From positions 1-9,596 of the forward strand of contig JALHLM010000214.1 in the NCBI GenBank assembly GCA_022844585.1: a stretch of 9,596 nucleotides of DNA, given 5' to 3'. Each line of letters starts with the position of its first letter. The first letter of the stretch is position 1. This DNA is from Pirellulales bacterium. GTDB lineage: Bacteria; Planctomycetota; Planctomycetia; Pirellulales; JALHLM01. Of the stretch, positions 1-7,585 are shown piece by piece. The translations under genes and the position numbers were made by a program. Below the pieces are notes generated by a model, which was given only the letters and a program-made list of their open reading frames with translations, was not told the origin of the DNA and made no database searches.

Positions 1-2187
1 ATCCGCCAGCGCTCGTTCCGCCGCGACGTTCGTGCGGTCGGCTTCGTAGACCGAGGCGTCGACTTGGAGTCTCGCCACGTGCTGCTCGGTCTCGGCCTGC
101 ACGAATTCCACGGCCGCGGCGAGTTGTGTATCCGTCACGGGGCGCTGGAAGGCGAGCCAGTAGGCGCGGTCGATTTGCGCCGGCAATTCCGCGCCGGCCT
201 CGCGGCGTAGGCGCTGGGCCATCAAGAGCGCTTGGTCATTGCCGAAGACGTTGTTCATTAACTGCAGCGACTGTGTCGGCACCGTGGTCACCAGGCGGCG
301 GTCGCAGGTGGTCGTCGCGTTGGGGGCGTCAAAGCCCTCCAGCATCGGTACTAGCACCGAACGTTTCACAAACACGTACACGCTGCGGCGCCATTGCTCG
401 GGGCCTTCTTTTTCCACGACGGGCCATTTGCTCGTCGACCCGGTGGCGATCACGCTCGGGTCGATGCGCGGGTGGACGCCGGGGCCGAACATTTGCGTGT
501 TGAGCGTGCCGGCAACGGACAGGATCGTGTCGCGAATCACCTCGGCTTCGTTGCGCTTGAGCGGGAAGCGCCATAGCCAGACGTTTTGAGGATCGCGCTT
601 GGACTTCTCCACGTCCTGCGCCGACGCCTGACGATATGTGCTCGACAGCATGATCTGCCGATGCAGTGGCTTCATGCGCCAGCCGCCGGCGACGAACTCG
701 CTCGCCAGCCAATCGAGCAACTCCGGATGCGTGGGGCGCTCGCCGCGGACGCCGTAATCGCTGGGCGTGCGGACCAGGCCCTGGCCGAAGTGGTAGTGCC
801 AGATGCGGTTGACCATCACCCGCGCGGTGAGCGGGTTTTCGGGACGCGTCAACCAATGCGCCAACGTCGCGCGCCGACCGGTCGACGCGGCGTGCTCGGG
901 AGGCTCTGGGAATTGCACCGGCATCGTTTCCAGCACGCTCAGCACGCCGGGCTCGACGACGTCTCCTTTCATGTGCGGTTCGCCGCGCAGCAAGACATGC
1001 GTTTCGCGCGGCTTGCGGCCGATGTCCTGGACGCACATCACGTCGTCGACCATCTCCCGTTCCATGCTGTTGAACACGGCCAGCATGCGGTAGTAGTCGC
1101 GCTGCGGGATGGCGTCGTACTTATGGTCGTGGCACCGCGCGCAGCCGACGGTCAGTCCCATCACGACGGCGCTGGTCGTGGAGACGACGTCGTCCAATTC
1201 GTCGAAGCGGATTTTTTCGTTCTTCTGATTGTCGATCGTCGGCCCGTTGCGTAGGAACGCGGTAGCGATCAACGCTTCTTGATTGCCCGGCGCAATCTCA
1301 TCGCCGGCGATTTGTTCTTCGATAAAGCGGTCGTAGGGCTTGTCGTCGTTGAACGAGCGGATCACGTAGTCGCGATACTTGTACGCTTGCGGCCGGTCCA
1401 TGTCGAACTCGAAGCCGTCGGAGTCGGCGTACCGCGCCACATCCAACCAGTGACGCCCCCAGCGCTCGCCGTAGTGTTCGCTGGTCAGCAAGCGATCGAT
1501 CAATTTCTCATAGGCTTCCGGCGACTCATCGGCCAGGAACGCTTGCACTTCCTCGGGCGTGGGCGGCAGGCCGATCAGGTCGAACGTGGCGCGGCGAATC
1601 AGTGCGAGCTTCGTCGCTTCCGCCGACGGTGTCAGTTCCGCCTTGTCCAACCCCGACATTACGAATGCGTCGATCGGACTACGAACCCAGTCGACCTCGG
1701 AAACAGTTGGCACTTCTGGCCGGACCACGGGCTGAAAGGCCCAATGGCCGCGATCCTCGTCGGTGATCTGTTTTTCCGACGAGGCCAGCGACGCGGGCAG
1801 GCTGTCGATCCATTTGGTGAGCGTGGCAATCTCGGTCGCATTCAATTGTCCTTCCGGCGGCATATGCGGATCGCCGTCCAATTGGATGAAACGATGCACC
1901 ATGCTCTCGGCGGCGCGACCCGGCGCGACGGCCGGCCCGGAGACGCCCCCTTTCAATGCACCGGCGAGGTTGGAAAGGTCCAACTCATGTTCCGGGGCGT
2001 CGGCGTTATGGCAATCCGTGCAATGTCGCTCGAGAATCGGCGCAACGTCGTCGGCGAATGCCTTTTCCAGCGCGGCGCGATCGACTTCCTCGGCCGCCCG
2101 GGCCATCGTCGGCACGAGCCCAGCGCCGAGCAACGCACAACAGACCACCACGCCGGTCGGCAATTTTCGCATCACGCGTTCATCCAT
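1..2187 (-). CDS. PSCyt1/DUF1549/DUF1553 (PSD1) exported protein, 3' end cut off by window edge
   Basis: The frame is open from the ATG at 2187 to base 1 with no stop, giving 729 residues. Residues 6-32 (MRKLP..., hydrophobic core, then ARA before AEE) look like a Sec signal peptide. A PSCyt1-type haem motif HCTDCH sits at residues 55-60, followed by an MPP that could supply the axial methionine. HWAFQP leads into DUF1549 (about 170-375), which has the family signatures GLPPTPEE and ERWGRHWLDVARYADSDG and a second haem-like motif, CARCHDHKYDAI, starting at Cys349. DUF1553 begins near 437 (TRPENPLTARVMVNRIW) and includes SSTYRQ and TTVPTQSLQLMNN. By alignment with the protein at 4994-7468, only about 15 C-terminal residues are missing. 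The product should be exported, and c-type haem binding is predicted from motifs. The biochemical role of the family is unproven. Neither ATG 2187 nor ATG 2172 has a Shine-Dalgarno, so the start is uncertain. It is transcribed divergently from the PPC gene. Confidence 0.93.
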   Translation of the reverse strand, partial: MDERVMRKLPTGVVVCCALLGAGLVPTMARAAEEVDRAALEKAFADDVAPILERHCTDCHNADAPEHELDLSNLAGALKGGVSGPAVAPGRAAESMVHRFIQLDGDPHMPPEGQLNATEIATLTKWIDSLPASLASSEKQITDEDRGHWAFQPVVRPEVPTVSEVDWVRSPIDAFVMSGLDKAELTPSAEATKLALIRRATFDLIGLPPTPEEVQAFLADESPEAYEKLIDRLLTSEHYGERWGRHWLDVARYADSDGFEFDMDRPQAYKYRDYVIRSFNDDKPYDRFIEEQIAGDEIAPGNQEALIATAFLRNGPTIDNQKNEKIRFDELDDVVSTTSAVVMGLTVGCARCHDHKYDAIPQRDYYRMLAVFNSMEREMVDDVMCVQDIGRKPRETHVLLRGEPHMKGDVVEPGVLSVLETMPVQFPEPPEHAASTGRRATLAHWLTRPENPLTARVMVNRIWHYHFGQGLVRTPSDYGVRGERPTHPELLDWLASEFVAGGWRMKPLHRQIMLSSTYRQASAQDVEKSKRDPQNVWLWRFPLKRNEAEVIRDTILSVAGTLNTQMFGPGVHPRIDPSVIATGSTSKWPVVEKEGPEQWRRSVYVFVKRSVLVPMLEGFDAPNATTTCDRRLVTTVPTQSLQLMNNVFGNDQALLMAQRLRREAGAELPAQIDRAYWLAFQRPVTDTQLAAAVEFVQAETEQHVARLQVDASVYEADRTNVAAERALAD

Positions 2188-2287
2188 CGTGAGGGGCAAA
2201 TCACGCGGCTGAGCGGACCTCGACGCCACGCCCTTCGATTATGTCCGTCAGGCGGCGGTAAGTCGAGTTCGCGGGGGAACTACGGAA

Positions 2288-2306
2288 TTGACGATGATTG
2301 CGTCAA
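2288..2306. promoter_or_regulatory. Operator-like dyad TTGACG-N7-CGTCAA
   Basis: Perfect 6-base half-sites at 2288-2293 and 2301-2306 are separated by 7 bases, the geometry of a site for a dimeric repressor or activator. The site lies about 100 bases upstream of the leftward PSD1 start. Each half contains TTGAC, so it could also serve as a -35 element in either direction, but no good -10 follows. No regulator gene is in the window. A dyad this short can occur by chance. Confidence 0.25.
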
Positions 2307-2369
2307 GCCCAGGGAAGGCCACCGCAGTCGATGGCGATAGAGAAGTCGTCGAGGGCCTTCCCCGGGCTT
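2305..2369. repeat. Imperfect 16-base inverted repeat with 33-base spacer
   Basis: AAGCCCAGGGAAGGCC at 2305-2320 is matched by GGCCTTCCCCGGGCTT at 2354-2369, giving 15 of 16 complementary positions. RNA from either strand would form a stable GC-rich stem with a 33-base loop. There is no T-tract on the right, so a + strand intrinsic terminator is unlikely. It could be a REP-like or MITE-like dispersed element, or a structured leader of the leftward gene. The window holds only one copy. Confidence 0.6.
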
Positions 2370-2483
2370 ATTGCTCAACCGCCGCTTCTCGCTGGACAAC
2401 CCTCCAGAGGGGGCGTTCCATTGACTTTCGTTGATCCCACGGTTACCGTCAGGGCTACCTGGAGGGGATTTCGCCCGACGAAG

Positions 2484-2520
2484 TCTCTCGGCTGAGACTA
2501 CCGGAACAGTTGCCGAGAGA
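2484..2520 (+). other. 9-base perfect hairpin upstream of the PPC gene
   Basis: TCTCTCGGC (2484-2492) and GCCGAGAGA (2512-2520) are exact reverse complements around a 19-base loop, with a possible extra G-U pair at 2483/2521. It ends about 110 bases before the PPC start and could fold in its 5' leader. It does not match any riboswitch class I know, and no T-run follows. Confidence 0.45.
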
Positions 2521-2629
2521 TGCACGACCGTCGCCGGGCGCCGCTCCTCCCACCCCGCCTGAACGCCTACCTGACTGTTCCGTCGTTTTTTTCGCGCCCG
2601 CCCTGACCGTTTTTCGATCGGAGTGCCTG

Positions 2630-4930
2630 ATGAGCCTCGCGCGCCCGTTCTGCTGCGCCGTCGTCGTCTTGTCGCTCGTGGGGACAGCGGCCCAGGGTGA
2701 TCCGCCGACGCTGTCGCACACGCTGCCGCTGGCTGTTCCGCCCGGCGCTACGACGGATCTCACGCTTCACGGCGGCGCTCTGGCCGGCAGCACCGGGATT
2801 TGGACGAGCTTCGCTGCCAATCAGTCATTGACGCCCGACGTTGCCGAAAACGGCACGCAGCCCGCGCAAGTTTCGTATCGCCTGGAAGTTCCGGCGGAAA
2901 CGCCGGTCGGGATTGCCGGCCTGCGAGTTGGGACCACCGAAGGCATTTCCAACCTGCGGCTGATCATGGTCGACGACTTGCCGAGCGTCGCCGAGAACAA
3001 CCAAAACAACTCCTTTGAAGCTGCGCAAACGCTCGCGTCCCCGATCGCCGTCGACGGCAAGATTGACCCGGAGCAGTCGGATTTCTATCGCATCCATGCA
3101 ACGGCAGGCGCCCGGATCACGGTCGAAGCCGTGGCGCGGCGACTGGGCTTCGCGCTCGATCCGGTGGTGCGTCTTTTGGATGCCCAAGGGCGCGAATTGG
3201 TTTATGCCGACGACGATCCGAGCCTGGGGCCCGATTGCCGGTTCGCATTCGATGTGCCCTCAGAAGGGGATTACACGCTGGAGATTCGCGACATCCGTTA
3301 TCAAGGGGGCGACGCACACCGCTACCGGCTGCGGATCGGCAATTTCCCGTTGGTGTCGACGACGTTTCCGTTGGCGGCTCGTAAGGGACGTGAATCACAA
3401 CTCGAAGCCGCCGGGAATTCCATTGCCGGGATGGGCCCGATGACCCTGGCGCTCGCGGCCGATTGTTCCAACGCGGCCGTGCCGATGGGCGTGAAGCTTC
3501 CGGACGGCGCTGGATCGACGGCCGTCACCGTGGCGTCGAGCGATTGGGACGAATTCGTCGAGACCGAGCCGAACGATACCGTGGAAGCGGCGAATGTGGT
3601 GGCGTTGCCCGGCGCGATCAACGGCCGTATCAACTCCACGCGCGATCGCGACCGGTTCACGTTTCATGCCGCGGCCGGGACGCGCTACACCTTGCGGCTG
3701 CAAACGCGGAGCCTCGGCTCGCCGGCCGATTTGTCCGTGCGGATTCTGAACGCGGACGGCGGAACGATCGCGGAACTGGAAAACTCCGGCGGCGGCGATC
3801 GGGAATTGGAATTTCAATCGCCGGCCGACGGCGACTATCGCCTTGTAGTCGACGAGCTCTACCGTTGCGCTGGGCCGGAGTTTACTTACCGCGTCGAAGT
3901 GATTCCGTTCGAGCCTGGCTTCACGCTCACGGCCGAAGCCGACAAATGGGATGTCCCGCGCGGCGGCGTGCTGGTGACGAAAGTTATCTCCGCGCGCAAA
4001 GAATACAACGGTCCGATCACGCTTTCGCTGGAAGGATTGGGCGAGGGCGTGCAACTCGCCGCCAATGTCATTCCCGAAGGGCAGAACGAAACGAACCTGC
4101 AAATCACCTTGCCGGCTTCCATCGAATCAGGCCGGTTTACGCCGGCGAAGATCGTGGGCCGGGCAGAACTTGGCGGCAAAGCGTTGGCCGTCGTCGCGCA
4201 GACGCGGCCGCTGTTGACCGCCGCGTTCAACGGACTTGCCTATCCGCCCGCGGCGCTCAATGGCGTCTTGGGATTAGGCGTTGGTCCGGTGTTTCCGGAT
4301 TTCTTTAAGCTCACGCTGGACCGCGAGAGTATCGCCTACCCGCGATTGGTCGGCGCCAGCACGTTCACGATCAAAAGTGAGCGGCTGAATGGCTTCGAGG
4401 AGGGCATCGCGCTGTCGTTGGAAGGACTCCCGCCGGGCGTCACTGCCGATATTAAGCCGCTGGAAAAGGGACAGAACGAAATCGCGGTCTCGCTTACCGG
4501 GCCAGCGCTACTGAGCGATGCGCCCTATCCCCTGCAACTCGTCGGCCAGGCCACGTTTCGCAATCAACCGAAACGAATTGTGTTGGCCGACGTGCCATTC
4601 AAGGTGGTCGATCCTCTCCAAGCTCGCGGAGAACAGGCTGCACCGTTGACCGCCGGCGCATCGTCTCCCTTGAAGGTGCAGATCACGCGGTTCGGCGACG
4701 CCGCGCCGGTACGCGTCTCGCTTGCCAATCTTCCGCCGGGCGTGACTTCATCCGGCGAAGTAACGGTTGCCGCAGATCAACAAGAAATCGAGTTGCCGTT
4801 AACGGCCGCCGCCGAGACCGCGGTGGGCGCTTTCGACGGCGTGGCGCTGATCGCCGCGAGCGAAGTCAAAGGCCAGGCGGTCGTCACGCGCACGCCGATC
4901 ACGATCACGATTGCCGCGAAAACCGAGTAG
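2630..4930 (+). CDS. Exported PPC-domain protein with tandem Ig-like repeats
   Basis: The ATG at 2630 is preferred because GGAG (2620-2623) lies 6 bases upstream and a clean signal peptide follows at once (MSLARPFCCAVVVLSLVG...AQG). The frame continues upstream to a TTG at 2510, but that adds 40 proline- and arginine-rich residues. The 766-residue product has an N-terminal beta-rich part (about 26-123). Two bacterial pre-peptidase C-terminal (PPC) domains follow: about 123-239 (SDFYRIHATAG, SEGDYTLEIRD) and about 311-426 (ETEPNDT, DRDRFTFHAAAG, ADGDYRLVVDE). The C-terminal third carries three related Ig-like units near residues 461, 592 and 693 (ITLSLEGL, IALSLEGLPPGV, VRVSLANLPPGV). No catalytic residues or membrane anchor are visible, so a binding or structural role outside the cytoplasm is likely. 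It is 63 bases ahead of the next gene, consistent with an operon with the DUF1549/DUF1553 and cytochrome-WD40 genes. Confidence 0.92.
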   Translation: MSLARPFCCAVVVLSLVGTAAQGDPPTLSHTLPLAVPPGATTDLTLHGGALAGSTGIWTSFAANQSLTPDVAENGTQPAQVSYRLEVPAETPVGIAGLRVGTTEGISNLRLIMVDDLPSVAENNQNNSFEAAQTLASPIAVDGKIDPEQSDFYRIHATAGARITVEAVARRLGFALDPVVRLLDAQGRELVYADDDPSLGPDCRFAFDVPSEGDYTLEIRDIRYQGGDAHRYRLRIGNFPLVSTTFPLAARKGRESQLEAAGNSIAGMGPMTLALAADCSNAAVPMGVKLPDGAGSTAVTVASSDWDEFVETEPNDTVEAANVVALPGAINGRINSTRDRDRFTFHAAAGTRYTLRLQTRSLGSPADLSVRILNADGGTIAELENSGGGDRELEFQSPADGDYRLVVDELYRCAGPEFTYRVEVIPFEPGFTLTAEADKWDVPRGGVLVTKVISARKEYNGPITLSLEGLGEGVQLAANVIPEGQNETNLQITLPASIESGRFTPAKIVGRAELGGKALAVVAQTRPLLTAAFNGLAYPPAALNGVLGLGVGPVFPDFFKLTLDRESIAYPRLVGASTFTIKSERLNGFEEGIALSLEGLPPGVTADIKPLEKGQNEIAVSLTGPALLSDAPYPLQLVGQATFRNQPKRIVLADVPFKVVDPLQARGEQAAPLTAGASSPLKVQITRFGDAAPVRVSLANLPPGVTSSGEVTVAADQQEIELPLTAAAETAVGAFDGVALIAASEVKGQAVVTRTPITITIAAKTE

Positions 4931-4944
4931 TTCATCCGCTTCGT

Positions 4945-4969
4945 CCAGCTCGAATGATTTCGAGCCTGG
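4945..4969 (+). other. Intercistronic hairpin between the PPC and DUF1549 genes
   Basis: GCTCGAA (4948-4954) pairs with TTCGAGC (4959-4965) across a TGAT loop. CCA (4945-4947) can pair with TGG (4967-4969) past a single bulged C, making a 10-pair stem. It begins 15 bases after the PPC stop and ends before the AAGGA ribosome binding site (4982-4986) of the next gene. With no T-tract it is a poor terminator, and it may protect or define mRNA ends within the operon. Confidence 0.5.
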
Positions 4970-4993
4970 CCGCCAGAATCGAAGGATGCCCCC

Positions 4994-7468
4994 ATGCGAC
5001 GATGCAAGCGTCCCTTCCGTCAAGTTGCCATGGCGATTGTCTACGTCGCTGGGATGTTGTTGGCCTGCGCCACGACGGCCGTCGCCGACGAGCCGGCCGC
5101 GCTTTTGGACGACGTGGCGCGGATTGAAGTCTATCCGACGCAAGTTAAGCTGGAATCGGCGCGGCGTGCCATGCATCTCGTAGTGACCGGCGTGAATGCC
5201 GCGGGGCAGACGCGCGATCTCACGGATATCGCCACGTTCGAATCGACCAACGCTGCTGTGGCGAAGTTTGAGCACGGCGTCGTCCGGCCGATCGCCGATG
5301 GCGCAGCGGATATCCGAGTTACTGTCTGCGGCAAAGAAACTCTGGTTCCCGTCGAGGTGCTGGGGCAGGCCGCCCGGGAACCAGTTTCTTTTCAGTACGG
5401 CGCGTTAGTCGCGCTCTCGAAACAAGGCTGTAACTCCGGCGCGTGTCATGGTTCCCCCAGCGGCAAAGGGGGCTTCCGGCTGTCCCTGCGGGCGTACGAT
5501 GCGGCTCTCGATATCTACACGCTGACGCAAGAAGATCATCAGCGCCGCGTGAATCTGTTGGAACCGGCGAACAGCCTTGTCTTGCAGAAGCCCACCATGG
5601 CCGTCACGCATGGCGGCGGCCAAAAGCTGCAGGCCAGCGATCCGGCGTACGCCTTGCTACATGATTGGATCGCCGAAGGCGGCCGCGTGGATGCCCCGGA
5701 AAGCCCGCGCTGCGTGCGAATCGAGGTTTATCCGCCGGAACGGACGCTGCACTATCCGGCGACGACGCAACAAGTGATCGCGCTCGCGCATTTTTCCGAC
5801 GGCTCCGTCCGCGATATCACCGACGTGGCGGTCTACTCCAGTTCCGACGAAGCGGTCGCCACGGCGGACGTGCGCGGCAAGGTACAGGCCAAGGATCGCG
5901 GCGAAGCGGCGATTCTCGTCCGCTATCTGGAACACATGGAAACGTCGCGGATGACGTTCCTGCGTGACGTGGAAGGCTTTGCCTGGAACGATCCGAAGGA
6001 AAACAACTTTGTCGACCAGCACGTGTTCGACAAACTGCGCTTGATGCAGATTCTGCCGTCGGACTTGTGCACCGATGACGAGTTCATCCGCCGCGCGCAT
6101 CTCGACGTCGTAGGCGAATTGCCCACGCCGGAGGAAACTCGCTCGTTCCTGGCGGATCCCAATCCCTGGAAGCGCAGCCAGTTGATCGACGCGCTGTTGG
6201 AACGACCGGAATACTCACAATTCTGGGCGCTCAAGTGGGGTGATCTGCTTAAGCTCGGCAATAAACGCGTGTCCCAGGCGGGCGTGCATAAATTCCATCA
6301 TTGGCTGGTGAGCGCCGTCGCGCGGAATATGCCCTATGACGAATTCGCCCGCGAGTTGCTGACCGCCTCCGGCAGCACGTTTGCCAACCCTGCGGCGAAT
6401 TACTATCGCACGGCGACCGACACCAACGAATGCACCGAAACGACGTCGCAGGTGTTCCTCGGCGTACGCATTCAGTGCGCCAAGTGCCACAATCATCCGT
6501 TCGAGCGTTGGACGCAGGACAACTACTACGGCATCGGCGCGTTCTTCCATCGCGTCGCGCGCAAATCCGGCTCCGTGCCGGATGAGTTGGTGGTCTTCGC
6601 CTCGCGCAGCGGGGAAATCGTGCAGCCGCGCACCGGCAAGCAGATGCCGCCGTGGTTGCCGCTCACTGGCGACGCGCAAGTGCCGGATGACGAAGATCGA
6701 CGCCAGGCGTTCGCCGAATGGTTGACGCGGCCGGAGAATCCGTTCTTCGCTCGCGTGGCGGTGAATCGCATCTGGGGGCACCTGATGGGACGCGGGATCG
6801 TGGAGCCGGTCGACGATTTCCGTGATTCGAATCCGCCGGCGAACGCGCCGCTGCTGGACGCGTTGGCCGAGGATTTCGCCGCGCATGGTTTCGACTGGAA
6901 GCACACGCTCCGCACGATCCTCAACAGCCGCACGTATCAGCTCAGTTCGCGGACGAACGCCTTCAACGCGCAGGACGTGAAGTACTCGTCCCACACGGCG
7001 ACACGTCTGCAAACTGCCGAACAGTTACTCGACGCCATCTGCCAGGTGACCGGCGTCCCGGAAAAATACCCCGGATTGCCGGCCGGCATCCGCGCCACGC
7101 AGTTGCCCAGCCCGGACGTCGATCATCCGTTCCTGAAAACCTTTGGACAGCCCGCCCGGGAGACCGCCTGCCAGTGCGAGCGCGGCGCCGATTCGAATCT
7201 CTCGCAGGCGTTGCAACTGATTAACGGCCCGCTGGTCCACGCCAAGTTGAAGGACGAGCACAATCGCTTCCGTAACCTGGTGGCCGCCGGCAAGAGTGAT
7301 CGCGCGATCGTCACCGAGTTGTACCTGGCCGCGTTTAGTCGCCCGCCCAGCGAACAGGAATTGGCCGTCGCCGATCGGCACATCGCCGCGAGTGGAGATC
7401 GCCTCGCCGCTTTGGAAGATCTCTGCTGGGCGGTGATCAACGCGAATGAGTTTTTGTTTCAGCACTAG
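4994..7468 (+). CDS. DUF1549/DUF1553 (PSD1) exported protein with CX4CH motif and two Ig-like domains
   Basis: An AAGGA (4982-4986) 7 bases ahead supports the ATG at 4994. The 824-residue product starts with a signal sequence. AVA before DEP suggests ordinary cleavage near residue 31, while LLAC at Cys25 resembles a lipobox, so a lipoprotein is possible. Order of domains: Ig-like BIG2 type (about 43-125, IEVYPTQVKL...); a haem-like motif C146-NSGA-C151-H in the conserved setting GCNSGACHGSPSGKGGFRLS; a second Ig-like domain (about 242-328); DUF1549 (about 336-522) with a canonical C495-AK-C498-H in QCAKCHNHPFERW; and DUF1553 (about 564-824) with TRPENPFFARVAVNRIWG, SRTYQLS, ETACQCERGADSNLSQALQLIN and a closing NANEFLFQH. 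The length and intact end indicate a complete gene. It differs from the PSD1 protein at 1-2187, which has no Ig-like domains and an N-terminal CXXCH. Haem binding is inferred; the family has no firmly proven reaction. Confidence 0.95.
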   Translation: MRRCKRPFRQVAMAIVYVAGMLLACATTAVADEPAALLDDVARIEVYPTQVKLESARRAMHLVVTGVNAAGQTRDLTDIATFESTNAAVAKFEHGVVRPIADGAADIRVTVCGKETLVPVEVLGQAAREPVSFQYGALVALSKQGCNSGACHGSPSGKGGFRLSLRAYDAALDIYTLTQEDHQRRVNLLEPANSLVLQKPTMAVTHGGGQKLQASDPAYALLHDWIAEGGRVDAPESPRCVRIEVYPPERTLHYPATTQQVIALAHFSDGSVRDITDVAVYSSSDEAVATADVRGKVQAKDRGEAAILVRYLEHMETSRMTFLRDVEGFAWNDPKENNFVDQHVFDKLRLMQILPSDLCTDDEFIRRAHLDVVGELPTPEETRSFLADPNPWKRSQLIDALLERPEYSQFWALKWGDLLKLGNKRVSQAGVHKFHHWLVSAVARNMPYDEFARELLTASGSTFANPAANYYRTATDTNECTETTSQVFLGVRIQCAKCHNHPFERWTQDNYYGIGAFFHRVARKSGSVPDELVVFASRSGEIVQPRTGKQMPPWLPLTGDAQVPDDEDRRQAFAEWLTRPENPFFARVAVNRIWGHLMGRGIVEPVDDFRDSNPPANAPLLDALAEDFAAHGFDWKHTLRTILNSRTYQLSSRTNAFNAQDVKYSSHTATRLQTAEQLLDAICQVTGVPEKYPGLPAGIRATQLPSPDVDHPFLKTFGQPARETACQCERGADSNLSQALQLINGPLVHAKLKDEHNRFRNLVAAGKSDRAIVTELYLAAFSRPPSEQELAVADRHIAASGDRLAALEDLCWAVINANEFLFQH

Positions 7469-7470
7469 AG

Positions 7471-7572
7471 GAAGTAGGTGGAGTAGTTAGTAGGTGGAGC
7501 AGGTGAAGTAGTGTTCACTGGCCTCCCTCTCACTACTTCACCTACTAACTACTCCACCTACTTCACCTACTC
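7471..7572 (+). repeat. Long hairpin built of 7- and 9-base AGTAG-type repeat units
   Basis: Starting 2 bases after the upstream stop, the left arm reads as AGTAGGTGG (7473), AGTAGTT (7482), AGTAGGTGG (7489), AGCAGGTGA (7498) and AGTAGTG (7507). On the complement, the right arm reads AGTAGGTGA (7571-7563), AGTAGGTGG, AGTAGTT, AGTAGGTGA and AGTAGTG (7537-7531). Pairing gives 21 perfect pairs (7471-7491 with 7544-7564), a 9-base extra unit bulged on the left, then 13 perfect pairs (7501-7513 with 7531-7543) around a 17-base loop. The arm composition, almost only A, G and T on one strand, is unlike the surrounding GC-rich DNA. No T-tract follows, so it is not a standard terminator. It resembles short tandem repeat or REP-like intergenic elements, and it fills the 5' leader of the WD40 gene. 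Confidence 0.88.
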
Positions 7573-7585
7573 GCCCAACCACTCC

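Larger units (their letters stand above)
2188..2629. other. Divergent intergenic region (442 bases)
   Basis: This stretch separates the leftward PSD1 gene from the rightward PPC gene and must hold the promoters of both. I see no convincing protein-coding gene in it: the short frames lack family motifs and a ribosome binding site. It holds a 6-base dyad (2288-2306), a 16-base inverted repeat (2305-2320 with 2354-2369), a 9-base hairpin (2484-2520) and a run of seven T at 2586-2592 with no stem directly before it. Promoter matches on either strand are weak, so the transcription starts cannot be placed. Confidence 0.8.

Noticed and set aside
586..1254. + strand open frame of 222 codons
   Set aside because: Antisense to the DUF1553 part of the PSD1 gene; no ribosome site and no recognisable motif.
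1279..2340. Long + strand open frame (353 codons) opposite the leftward PSD1 gene
   Set aside because: It is antisense to a frame with clear DUF1549 and haem motifs, has no domain signature of its own, and is the usual shadow frame of GC-rich codon bias.
2421..2449. Promoter for the PPC gene: TTGACT, 17 bases, TACCGT
   Set aside because: The -10 matches only 3 of 6 positions; too weak to annotate in a group whose promoters are poorly known.
2510..2629. TTG start extending the PPC protein by 40 residues
   Set aside because: The extension is Pro/Arg-rich and would bury the signal peptide; ATG 2630 has GGAG at good spacing.
3395..4102. Minus-strand open frame of 235 codons
   Set aside because: Antisense to the PPC domains; no motif or ribosome site.
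5429..6490. The DUF1549/DUF1553 protein as a known cytochrome oxidase or defence protein
   Set aside because: Haem motifs alone do not indicate an oxidase, and no nuclease, ATPase or toxin motif is visible in the cluster.
7471..7572. Reading the hairpin as an intrinsic terminator or a CRISPR array
   Set aside because: No T-tract follows either arm. Units are contiguous 7- and 9-mers without spacers and no cas gene is present.
7511..7585. GTG start extending the WD40 protein by 25 residues
   Set aside because: It would translate the right arm of the repeat hairpin and move the signal peptide inward; ATG 7586 fits better.
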